The notes under the pieces: generated by a model
What the model saw: only the letters and a program-made list of their open reading frames with translations
Told to the model about the DNA's origin: nothing
Database searches by the model: none
In this document: positions 37,023-47,100 of the stretch, piece after piece
Numbering within the stretch: position 1 is the stretch's first letter
Layout of the letters: each line of letters begins with the position of its first letter
NCBI RefSeq assembly: GCF_002778275.1
Contig: NZ_NESG01000008.1
Span: 1-64,000 of the forward strand
Source of the DNA: Limnohabitans sp. G3-2
GTDB taxonomy: Bacteria; Pseudomonadota; Gammaproteobacteria; Burkholderiales; Burkholderiaceae_C
Reading direction: 5' to 3'
Length of the DNA: 64,000 nucleotides
Position numbers and translations under genes: made by a program

Positions 37023-40000
37023 GTGAAAGTTTCTGCCGCCCCCGCCCAAAGATCTCCAGGATCCCCCTTGAAACGCTGCCGCACGAATTGGATGCTCAAG
37101 CCATGGACCCATGGGTTCGGGTGGCTGTGCGCCCTGACGATTTTGGCCCTGTTGGGCCTGCAGCCCTCGCTGGCCGCCCCCCCTTTGGCCGGCACCCGAA
37201 TCACCTCCCAAGCCACCGCCACCTACAAACCCGACGGCTGGGCCCAGACCGAAACCACTTATTCAGCACCGGCCATGCTGGAGGTGCTGCCGGTAGAGAT
37301 GGCCAGCCTGGCTGGCGAATCCTGGTTGGCGCGTGCGCCCGGCACGGGCATCAGCGTGCCCTGGCGGCTGAGCAACTTGGGCAATGTCACCAGCAGCTTC
37401 ACGGCCGTTGCGCAGAACGCCGGCAGCTGCAACGGCCAAACCGACACCACCGATGTGGCCAAGCTCCAAGTTGTGGTCGACGCCAACAGCAACGGCGTGG
37501 CCGATCCGGCCGAACTTGCGGCAGGCGCCACCGTGGCGCTGGCCGCCGGACAAACGGCCTCGCTGCTGGTGTTGGGCGAAGTGCCCTTGGCGCGCACCGG
37601 CGGGGCCTGTGTGAGCCTGACCGCCACCACGGGACTTCATGGCCTCAGCCGCAGCGCCTCGTTCTTCATCAGCATCGCCGACAACCCGGTCGTGCAGCTG
37701 ATCAAGTCGGCCAGCTACGCACAGGCTTTGCAGCGCGGCGACACCACCAGCCGCGCGCGCTACACCATCAGCCTGAGCAACATCGGCACGCGCGCGGCCA
37801 CGCGCACGGCCACCGCCAGCGGTGGCGAGTCCATCCTCATCCATGGCATCCCCGCCTCGGTTGTGCTGGTGCGCGACGTGTTGCCCGCAGGCGCGCAGTA
37901 CCAACTGGGCTCTTGGGTGGCCAGCCACAGCCACGCGCTCAAACTCTTTCGCCTGGCCTCGGACCCGGCCTTCAGCTACCGCATCGGTGACGATGCCGCC
38001 GCTGCCGAAGTGGCCTTGGCCCTGCCCGCCGACCTGCTCACCGGGCAGACCCTGAGCATGGGTTTTGACGTGGTGGCACTGGCCGGGGCAGGCAGCCAGT
38101 TGCGCAACGTGGCCCAGGCGCATTACGGCAATGTCACCGGTTTGAGTGGTGCCACCAGCACCGACTCCAACGCCGCCATCGTGCCCGTCGCTGGCGAGCG
38201 CATCGGTGTGTCGCACTGGGTGGTTGAGCGCCAAGTCCAGCGGGGCGCCAACACCCAGAACGACGGCACGCTGACCTACACCCTGGCGGTGCGTGTGCGC
38301 AATGAAGGCGACGCACCGTTGTTCAACCTCCAGCTGCCACAAATTTTGGCCGGCACCAGCACCGACCGCTGGGGCAGCCACACCGCCAACGCAGTGCCGG
38401 CGACCGGCCAGTACACCGTGGTACCCGGCAGCCTGGCTGTCCTCAGCGGGACGCAGGTGAGCATCAACCGCGCATTCACAGGCGTCGCCGGTCAGCACCA
38501 GTTGCTCGGCTCGGGGGTGCAGCTGCCGGTGGGCGCCGAGTTCACCCTGCACTACCAAGTGCGCGTCAATGCCGAAGGCCGTGCCCAGCAGGTCATCCAG
38601 AACCAACTCACCGCCCAGGCCAGCCTGCACGCCTACAGCACCACCCCGGAACTGAGCGACCGCTCCACCGACGGCCCCACGCCCGACCCGGACGGCGACG
38701 GCGACGCCAGCAACAACAGTGCCCCCACGCTGATCACTTTGCCAAACCTGGCCCAAAACAATGCCCTGGCGGCCGGCCTGTCCATCACCATGACGAGCGC
38801 CAACCCGGTGCGTGTGAGCCCTGGCGTGTATGAGCTGAACTACACCCTGAACGTGGTCAACCGCAGCGCCGTGCGTGCCGAGAACGTGCGTGTCATCAGC
38901 AACGTGGCGTGCCTGGTGACCGGCTCGGCCAACGTGGCCCAGGCCAGCCTGGTGGGCCGGCCCACGCTGACGCGCGGCGTGCTCAGCATCTCGTCGGCGT
39001 TTTCAGACCAGTCCAGCTGCGACCCCGCCAGCGACGCGTCCACCGACCCCAACGTGCTCCCGCCGGACCCACGCACCGCCCTGAACAACGGCGCTGGCGT
39101 GCTCAACCCCGGCGACAGCGAGGAGCTGCACTTCAAGGTGCGCGTGCACCAAACCACGCCGGGCGCGCCCACCGAAGTGCGGGCCAAGGCGTGGCTGGCC
39201 TCCATGCAGGACAACAGCGTCACGGGCAGCGCCGTGGTGGCGGCCACCAGTGTCACGGCCTCGCAGTTGCTGGTGGACCCGCAAGGTTATGTGTACGACT
39301 CGCGCACCCGCAGCCCGGTGGCCGGCGCCACAGTCACGCTGCAGCGCCTGAGCTGTGAGAACAGCACCGCCGGCCCCATCACGGCGGACCAGATCCTCAA
39401 CGGCGACAACGGCCAGTACACCTACAACAGCAGCGACCGCTCCGTCAGCATCATCACCGGCGCCGATGGCCAATACCAATTCTTCTGGAAGGTGCCGCCC
39501 ATCGCCGACATCTGCACCTACAGCATCACGGCCCAGCCCGCCGCCGGCAGCCCCTATGTGCAAACAGCCACCCTCCTGCCCGAGAACGGCGTGTTCACCG
39601 GCTGCGGTCAAGTGGTGGCTGTGGACGGCATCCCCACCGGCGCGCAGCCCACCACCTGGTACCGCCAGTTCCGCAGCGGTTACCGCGCCGCAGTCCAGCC
39701 GCCCGACTGCCCAGTCTTTCACAACAACCTCCCGCTGGACCCGTCCACCGCACCGGTGGGCGGCCTGCTTCTGAGCAAGAAGGCCGACAAGCGCACGGCC
39801 GAGATCGGCGACTTCGTGGACTACGAGCTCACCCTGGTCAACCAGGCCAGTGGCCCGCTCAACGCCCAGACCCTGGTCGACCTGCTGCCCGCCGGCTTCA
39901 GCTACGTGCCGGGCAGCAGCACACTCCAAGGCGTGCGCATGGCCGAGCCGCAGCGCCTCGCACCGGCCAGTCCGCGCGAGCGCGGCAGCCTGGTGTTCAA

Positions 40001-43000
40001 GCTCGGTGGTCAGGCCATGCCGACCAAGGCCAGCTTGACGCTGCGCTACCGCGCCGCCATTGGCGTGGGCGCCATCCCGGATGCCGAGGCCGTCAACACG
40101 GCCCTGGCCACAACCCAGGTGCCCGGCACTTTGACCACCCTGCAGTCCAACACGGCGCAGGCCAGCGTGCGCGTCAGTGGTGGCGTGTTCAGCACACGCG
40201 GCTTTGCGGTCGGCCGCGTCTACCTGGACTGCAACGCCAATGGCCTGCAGGACGGCCCCGACGAGCCCGGCATCCCCGGCGTGCGCCTGTACATGGAAGA
40301 CGGCACCAGCGTCATCACCGACAACCACGGCCGCTGGAGCCTGTACGGGCTCAAGCCCATCACCCACGTGCTGCGCCTGGACCGCAGCACCCTGCCTGTG
40401 GGTGCGCAGCCCGTGGTCAGCGACAACCGCAACGCCGGCGTCGCCGACAGCCGTTTTCTGGATGTCAAGAACGGTGAGCTGGTGCGCGCCGACTTCGCCG
40501 TGGGCCATGCTTGTCAGGATGCAGCCGTGCGCGCGCAAATCGAAGAGCGCCTGGCGCTTTTTGCCAAAACCGACGAGCAGCAGCTCCAGGCCCTGGCCAC
40601 CGCCCGGCTCTCCCCCACGCTGCAGGTGCCCGTGCAGGTGGACTCACGCAGCATGCCGGCCTCCGGTGCGGTGGGCGGCACGGCGGCCCTGGGCCTGCCG
40701 GTCATGACCACACCGGCGCAGGACAGCCCCTTGATCGCACTGCCTGGCCGCTTGATGCAAGGCTTGCACAACACGGGCGCATCAGCGGCTCCCCTGCCAG
40801 CGGGGGCCATGGCGGCACCCACACTGCAAGCCGTGCTGGGAACGCCTGTGCCGACCTCTCCCGCCCCAGAACCCCCCGCCCGCCTGGTCACGCCCAGCAC
40901 CACGCCCCTCGAAGATCTGATCCGCGAGCTGCCTGCGCGCGCAGCCTTCCTGGGCCTGAGCGACGGCGACACCCTGCTCACCAACCAGGCGTCGGTGCGC
41001 GTCACCGGCCCGCAGCAGTCCCAGCTGTACCTGAGCCTCAACGGCAGGCCCGTCCCTGACAACCGGGTGGGCAAAAAGTCCGTGGTGGTGGAAACCGGTC
41101 TGGTCGCCCATGAGTACATCGGCATCGAGTTCCAGCCCGGCCTGAACCAGCTGCTGCTCGAAGCCACCGACGAATTTGGCAACGTGCGCGACCAAGCCCA
41201 AATTCAGGTGCGTGCACCGGGCGAGGTGGCCCACATCGACCTGCGTCCCCTGGGGCCCTTGCACGCCGACCCCATGCGCCCCGCGCGTCTGCGTCTGCAG
41301 CTGAGCGACGCTGCGGGTGTGCCCATCGTGGCGCGCACCGCCGTCACGCTGGACGTGCGCGAGACCCGCTGGCTCAATGAAGACCTCAATCCCCATGAGC
41401 CTGGCGTACAGCTCTTTGTGGAAGGCGGCACCGCTGAACTGCTGCTCCTGCCCCCTGGGCAGCCCGGCACGGTCAACCTCCGTGCGAGCGTGGGCACGCT
41501 CTACCGCGACGATGCCCTCACCTTCTTGCCGGCCATGGCACCGCTGCAGGGCATCGGCATCGTGGAGGGTGTGCTCGACCTGAGCAAGGCTGGCCGCCTG
41601 CCGCTGGGCCAGCCCCAGGCGGGCAACGCCTTTGAGGCCGAGCTCAGCAGCCTGGGCGGCAACGACAGCCGCGCCACTGGCCGCGCCGCCTTCTATTTCA
41701 AGGGCACCATCCTGGGCGAGTACCTGCTGACCGCGGCCTTCGACTCCGACAAAAAGCGCCAGGAGCGCCAGTTCCGCGACATCAAGCCCGACGAGTTTTA
41801 CCCCGTCTATGGCGACAACGCCGCCCGTGGCTTTGACGCCCAGAGCTCGCAACAACTCTACGTGCGCATTGACAAGAACCGCAGCTTTTTGCTGCTGGGT
41901 GACTTTTCCACCGCCAGCAGTGCCGAGGTGCGCCAGCTCAGCCAGTACAGCCGCACCCTGAGCGGTGTGCAGCACCGCTACGACGATGGCAACGCCCGCA
42001 TCACCTCCTTCGTGGCCGAGACCCAGGCTGCGCAGCAGATCGAGGAAATCCCCGCCAACGGCCTGTCCTTCTACACGCTGAACAGCACCACGGGCGAGGT
42101 GCGCAACGCCAGCGAGAAAGTCGAGCTCATCGTGCGCGACCGCCGCCAGCCCAGTTTGGTGCTCTCGGTGCGCACACTCGCCCGCTCGGTGGACTACAGC
42201 TTCGAGCCGATCAGCCGCCGCCTGACGCTGGCCCAGCCCCTGTCCACGTTTGACATGGCCTTCAACCCCCAGTCCCTGCGCATCACCTATGAGCTCGACA
42301 ACGGCGGGCCCAGCTACACGGTGTGGGGCACCGACGCCCAGTACAAGCTAACCGAGCGCATCCAGCTCGGCGCCGTCGTCGTGCGCGACGACAACCCCGC
42401 CAACCACCGCGACCTCCATGCCGCCACCGCCCTGGTGCGCCTGGGCGAAGCCACCGCCCTGGCCGCCGAAGTGGTGCAAACCACCAGCGACCTCAAAGGC
42501 ACGGGCCAGGCCGCCCGCGCCGCCTTGCGCCACGACGGTCAGGACCTCAAGGCCCAGTTGCAGGTGCAAAAAAGCGGCAACGCCTTCGACAATGCCAGCG
42601 CCATGTCGAGCACTGGCCGCACCGAGGCCAACGCCAGCGCGCAATACGCCTTCAGCCCGAGCACCCAGCTGCGGGCCGAGGCTTTGCTCACCCGCACCGA
42701 GGCCAGCGGCACCGCCGCCGCCAGCGAGCGCAGTCACGTGGGCTTGGCCGTCCTGCACAAGCTCAGCGACACCTTGGCCATCGAGGCTGGCGTGCGCCAC
42801 GGCAATGCCCGTGGCGGCACCGCCTCCGGCGGCTTTGACTACGGTCAGCTCGGCTCTGGCAGCACATCGTCCAGCCCGCTGGGCAGCCTGGGCGCGGCCG
42901 CACCCCAAAGCGCCACCCCCGAGGACAGCACCACCATGCGCGTGCGCGTCATTGCCCAACCCACCCGCGTGCCCCGCCTGCAGCTCACCGGCGAGTTGGA

Positions 43001-44120
43001 GCAGGACGTCAAACACAAGGCGCAGCACGCCCTGACCGTGGGCGCCCAGTACGGCCTGACCGACAAAACCCGCCTGTACGCCCAGCATGCGGTGCTCAAC
43101 ACGCTGTCGGAGGTCGCCCCCATCAACGGCCAGGCCCTGCGCAGCGCCACCGTCGTGGGCGTGGACAGCGCCTACATGGAAGGCGGCCGCCTCTACAACG
43201 AATACCGCGCCAACTCCAACGCCGCCGCGCAAAACGCCAGCGGCGTGCGAAACACCTTCCGCCTCAATGAGCGCTGGAGCTTGAACGCCGGCGTCGAACG
43301 CGTCACCACCCTGGGCAGCGTGCCCGGCGCATCCACCACGCCCACCACCACGCCCACCACCACCGCCAGCCAGGATGCCACCGCTGTCGTACTGGGCCTG
43401 GACTACGCCGCCCAACCCTGGCGCCTGGGCAGCGCCTTCGAAAAGCGCCACAGTGCCACTTCAGACGCCTCGCTGGTCAGCCTGGTCGGGGTGTGGCGCC
43501 TGCATGAAGGGCTGAGCCTGCTCGGACGCAGCCTGATGACGCGCCAAAGCGACAGCAACGGCGGCCACAACGATGTGGATCGCTGGCAGGTGGGCATGGC
43601 CTGGCGCCCCGCCTTTGCAGACCGCTGGAACATCCTCTCGCGCTACGAACACCGCGTGCAAGACGTTGCCGCCAGCAGCGGCATCAGCACCACCGGCGCC
43701 AACGCCAGCGTGGGCGTGACCACCACAGACATTGTCAGCACCCACGCCCACTTGGCCATGGACCGCAACCAGCAGCTCTCGCTGCGTTTTGCCGCCAAGT
43801 CCAGCGCGCTGGCCCATGCGGCCGAGAACAGCACCGCCCGCGCGCAGCTCGTGCACAGCCGCTACACCCGCAATCTCAGCCCCAACTGGGACCTGGGGCT
43901 GCAGGCTGGCCTCATGCGCAGCCAGGGCGGCGCACGCCAGGCCACGGCCGGCATGGAGCTGGGCTACCAGCTCATGAAAAACGTCTGGCTCTCTGCGGGC
44001 TACAACGTGCTGGGCCTGCGCGAGCCAGACCTGACCGGCCAGAACTACACCCACCGCGGCGCCTACCTGCGAATTCGCTTGAAGTTCGACGAAACCGCCT
44101 TTGCCGCCCTGCGCCACTGA
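37023..44120 (+). CDS. large exported DUF11/SdrD_B protein with C-terminal outer-membrane beta-barrel (2365 aa)
   Basis: The order of parts is: signal core LCALTILALLGLQPSLA, then AAPPLAGTRITSQATATY; DUF11-like sandwiches to about residue 740; an SdrD_B-like domain near 749-850; a DUF11 domain near 915-1050; a second SdrD_B domain (YLDCNANGLQDGPDEPGIPG, about 1065-1085); Ig-like domains to about 1520. From about 1540 to the end it alternates polar and apolar strands (for example YVRIDKNRSFLLLGDF) and closes with HRGAYLRIRLKFDETAF, typical of an outer-membrane barrel. GTG at 37023 has weak SD; ATG at 37107 is an alternative. The stop lies five bases before the giant gene. Confidence 0.75.
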   Translation: MKVSAAPAQRSPGSPLKRCRTNWMLKPWTHGFGWLCALTILALLGLQPSLAAPPLAGTRITSQATATYKPDGWAQTETTYSAPAMLEVLPVEMASLAGESWLARAPGTGISVPWRLSNLGNVTSSFTAVAQNAGSCNGQTDTTDVAKLQVVVDANSNGVADPAELAAGATVALAAGQTASLLVLGEVPLARTGGACVSLTATTGLHGLSRSASFFISIADNPVVQLIKSASYAQALQRGDTTSRARYTISLSNIGTRAATRTATASGGESILIHGIPASVVLVRDVLPAGAQYQLGSWVASHSHALKLFRLASDPAFSYRIGDDAAAAEVALALPADLLTGQTLSMGFDVVALAGAGSQLRNVAQAHYGNVTGLSGATSTDSNAAIVPVAGERIGVSHWVVERQVQRGANTQNDGTLTYTLAVRVRNEGDAPLFNLQLPQILAGTSTDRWGSHTANAVPATGQYTVVPGSLAVLSGTQVSINRAFTGVAGQHQLLGSGVQLPVGAEFTLHYQVRVNAEGRAQQVIQNQLTAQASLHAYSTTPELSDRSTDGPTPDPDGDGDASNNSAPTLITLPNLAQNNALAAGLSITMTSANPVRVSPGVYELNYTLNVVNRSAVRAENVRVISNVACLVTGSANVAQASLVGRPTLTRGVLSISSAFSDQSSCDPASDASTDPNVLPPDPRTALNNGAGVLNPGDSEELHFKVRVHQTTPGAPTEVRAKAWLASMQDNSVTGSAVVAATSVTASQLLVDPQGYVYDSRTRSPVAGATVTLQRLSCENSTAGPITADQILNGDNGQYTYNSSDRSVSIITGADGQYQFFWKVPPIADICTYSITAQPAAGSPYVQTATLLPENGVFTGCGQVVAVDGIPTGAQPTTWYRQFRSGYRAAVQPPDCPVFHNNLPLDPSTAPVGGLLLSKKADKRTAEIGDFVDYELTLVNQASGPLNAQTLVDLLPAGFSYVPGSSTLQGVRMAEPQRLAPASPRERGSLVFKLGGQAMPTKASLTLRYRAAIGVGAIPDAEAVNTALATTQVPGTLTTLQSNTAQASVRVSGGVFSTRGFAVGRVYLDCNANGLQDGPDEPGIPGVRLYMEDGTSVITDNHGRWSLYGLKPITHVLRLDRSTLPVGAQPVVSDNRNAGVADSRFLDVKNGELVRADFAVGHACQDAAVRAQIEERLALFAKTDEQQLQALATARLSPTLQVPVQVDSRSMPASGAVGGTAALGLPVMTTPAQDSPLIALPGRLMQGLHNTGASAAPLPAGAMAAPTLQAVLGTPVPTSPAPEPPARLVTPSTTPLEDLIRELPARAAFLGLSDGDTLLTNQASVRVTGPQQSQLYLSLNGRPVPDNRVGKKSVVVETGLVAHEYIGIEFQPGLNQLLLEATDEFGNVRDQAQIQVRAPGEVAHIDLRPLGPLHADPMRPARLRLQLSDAAGVPIVARTAVTLDVRETRWLNEDLNPHEPGVQLFVEGGTAELLLLPPGQPGTVNLRASVGTLYRDDALTFLPAMAPLQGIGIVEGVLDLSKAGRLPLGQPQAGNAFEAELSSLGGNDSRATGRAAFYFKGTILGEYLLTAAFDSDKKRQERQFRDIKPDEFYPVYGDNAARGFDAQSSQQLYVRIDKNRSFLLLGDFSTASSAEVRQLSQYSRTLSGVQHRYDDGNARITSFVAETQAAQQIEEIPANGLSFYTLNSTTGEVRNASEKVELIVRDRRQPSLVLSVRTLARSVDYSFEPISRRLTLAQPLSTFDMAFNPQSLRITYELDNGGPSYTVWGTDAQYKLTERIQLGAVVVRDDNPANHRDLHAATALVRLGEATALAAEVVQTTSDLKGTGQAARAALRHDGQDLKAQLQVQKSGNAFDNASAMSSTGRTEANASAQYAFSPSTQLRAEALLTRTEASGTAAASERSHVGLAVLHKLSDTLAIEAGVRHGNARGGTASGGFDYGQLGSGSTSSSPLGSLGAAAPQSATPEDSTTMRVRVIAQPTRVPRLQLTGELEQDVKHKAQHALTVGAQYGLTDKTRLYAQHAVLNTLSEVAPINGQALRSATVVGVDSAYMEGGRLYNEYRANSNAAAQNASGVRNTFRLNERWSLNAGVERVTTLGSVPGASTTPTTTPTTTASQDATAVVLGLDYAAQPWRLGSAFEKRHSATSDASLVSLVGVWRLHEGLSLLGRSLMTRQSDSNGGHNDVDRWQVGMAWRPAFADRWNILSRYEHRVQDVAASSGISTTGANASVGVTTTDIVSTHAHLAMDRNQQLSLRFAAKSSALAHAAENSTARAQLVHSRYTRNLSPNWDLGLQAGLMRSQGGARQATAGMELGYQLMKNVWLSAGYNVLGLREPDLTGQNYTHRGAYLRIRLKFDETAFAALRH

Positions 44121-44125
44121 AGTCC

Positions 44126-47100
44126 ATGCCCAAACTGCCTTGCATCTCTATGAAACGCCTTCACTCTCTTGCGCCATGGGCCCTGGGCTTTTTGTTTGCC
44201 ATGGGCGTCACCGGCAGCGCCCTGGGCGGTTCTTTCTGGGGGGGTACCACCGGCACCTGGAACGCCAGCAACAAGAACTGGGCCAACAGCAACGGCGGTG
44301 CCGTCAACGACACCTGGACCGATAACGGCCCTGCTTATTTCCCCGGCAATGCCAACATCACGGTCACCACCGGCAGCGGCTTCACGCCCAATGTGACCCT
44401 CATCCATTCTTACAACAACTACCTCAACCTGGCTGGTACCGTGAGGCTGGTGGGCAACCCGACACGGACCAGCAACAACGCCAATTGCAACTTCCACACC
44501 TCGTTCGCGGGCAGCGTCATCACGTCAACCGACTTGACGATCAATTCCGGCAACCTCCTGTTCGCTGGCACCAGCCCTGACTTTCAACCCCCGAACATCA
44601 CGATCGACGGTTGTGAATTTCGCATGGTCGACAGCGCCCTCCTTTCGGGCGGCACACTCAGCAGCAACTTCACCTCGACCGAAGGGGGGCGCATCGACAT
44701 CGCGACCAGCGCCAACCAGACCTTCACCGGCGTGATCAGTGGCAACATTCGCTTGTCCAAGCGCAGCACCGGCACGCTCACCCTGAGCGCGGCCAACACC
44801 TACACCGGCACCACCACCGTCAGCGGCGGCACCTTGGCCATCGACGGCAGCGGCAGCCTGGGCAGCGGCACTTACAGCAACACCATCACCAACAACGCCA
44901 GCCTGGCCTTTGCTTCTGCAGCGGCTCAGACGCTGTCCGGGGTCATCAGCGGCACAGGCTCGCTCAGCAAGTCGGCCAGCGGCACGCTCACACTCACGGC
45001 GGCCAACACCTACACCGGCACCACCACCGTCAGCGGCGGGCGGCTCAACATCAACGGCAACCAAAGCAGCGCCAGTGGCGCGGTGACCGTGCAAAGCGGT
45101 GGCACGCTCGGCGGCACCGGCACGGTGGGCGGCGCCACCACGGTGCAGTCGGGCGGCACGCTCAGCTCCGGTATGAGCCCCGGCATGAGCCCCGGCACGT
45201 TCACGTTCTCCGGCAACCTGACCTTGCAGTCGGGCAGCACCACCCGCTTTGAGCTGGCCCAGGCCGGCACGGATGGCGGCAGCTGCAACAACTGGGTGCC
45301 AGTGGGCGGTAACCTCGAGCTGGCGGGCACCTTGGTGGTGACCGCCACCAGCGGCGCTGCCGGCTGCAGCAGCACCTTTGGCGAGGGCAGCTACACCCTG
45401 TTCACCTACACCGGCACCGCCACCGGCAGCTTCTCCTCCATCACCTTGCCCGCTGGCTTTGCCGGCCAGGTGCGCATCGACACCAACCTCAAGCGGGTTG
45501 TCTTGGTCGTGGTGCCAGGCAGTACTTTGAGGTTCTGGGACGAAACCACCAACACCTCGGCCAACGCCAACAACAACACGGTCAACGGCGGCACCGGCAC
45601 CTGGGACGCCTCCAGCAACAACTGGACCGACAGTGCCGGCGCGTTCAACGGCCCCTGGGCGGGCACCACGGCCACAGCGGTGCTGGGTGGCACGGCCGGC
45701 ACCGTGACCCTGGCCAATGGCTACAACGCGCCGGTGGGCGGCATCACCTTTGACACCACGGGCTACACCCTGGCCAGCACCGGCTCCGGCACGCTGGCCT
45801 TGCAGCAAAACGCCACCCTCAGCACGCCAGCGAGCGTGGTCAACGCCACCATCAGCGCGCCCATCACCGGCAACTTCGGTCTGAACTGGAGCCCGGGCGC
45901 GGAGGGTACGCTCACGCTCAGCGCAGCCAACACCTACACCGGCTTCACCACGGTCAGTGGCGGCACGCTGGAGATGAGCGGCAGTGGCAGCACCTTGGCC
46001 AGCGGCGCGATTTTCGTGGGCGACAGCGGCATCTTGCGGCTCAGTCGCAACAACATCTGGGGCAGCGCCGGCAGTGCAGGTCACAGCCATCTCAGCGTCA
46101 ATGGCCGGCTTGAAACCAACAACAGCTACAACACCTTCACCAACCCGACCTTCAGCGATCAGTCTTATGTCTGGCTCGGCGGCGGCAATTCGGTCGAAGG
46201 CGCTGCACTGGGTCTGAAGGGTACCGTCACCACCAGCGGCACCGTCCTGATGGAGGCGGCTTCAGGCAGCACCCACAGCGTCATCCTCATCGGCAGCGGT
46301 TCAGGCGGCAGCACCACCTTCGATGTTTCGGGCCAGCTCAGCTTGGGCGTGCCTTTGGCCAACAACGGCGGCACGACCAGCGGCCCGATCAAAACCGGCA
46401 GTGGCAATCTCTCCCTCAATGCGGACAACGCCTTTACCGGCAACATCGCCATCAACGCTGGGTCAATCCGTGTCAACGGTTCCTTGGGGCCTGTGGACAC
46501 CAGCGTTTCCACCCGCGGCCACAACTACGCAGGCAACATCACCAACAACGGCAAACTGACCTTCAGCAACAAGCTCACCAAAGACTACCAAATGCTGTCG
46601 GGCGTCATCAGCGGCACCGGCTCCTTGGTCAAAGAAGACAGCGGGACGCTGGCGCTTTACGCCAACAACACTTACACCGGAACCACCACCATCAAAGGCG
46701 GCGCCGTCAGGGTGCGGGGTGACATGAGTCTGGCCACCGGTGACGTGACCGTGACCGATGGCGCCATTCTGGGTGGCTACGGCACCATCGGCGGCAACAC
46801 CACCGTGATCGGCGCGCGGCTAAGCCCCAGCACAAGCCCGGGCACCATGACCTTCAATCGCAATCTGACCATGGGGGCGAACGCCCAGATCACCGTCGAG
46901 CTTGGCGACCCCAGCCGCCCCCAGTGCACCAACAGCCGAACCAACGCCGACAGCGACTGCGTGGTGGTGCGCGGCGACTTGACCATCGACAACACGCCTG
47001 GCTCAGGCGCCAAGATCTCGGTCATTCCGACCTCGGGCATCTCCTTGCCGGCGGGGACCTTCACACTCCTGACCTACGGTGGCACGCTCACCGGTGGTTT

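Noticed and set aside
43336..43375. ACC-rich microsatellite in the barrel gene as a phase-variation tract
   Set aside because: The units are triplet-like (TTPTTTP coding) so slippage keeps frame, and the tract is short and irregular.
34062..43451. Antisense frames opposite the DUF11 and barrel genes
   Set aside because: GC-rich codon bias leaves the opposite strand open; translations are rich in Gly, Arg, Ala and His without motifs.
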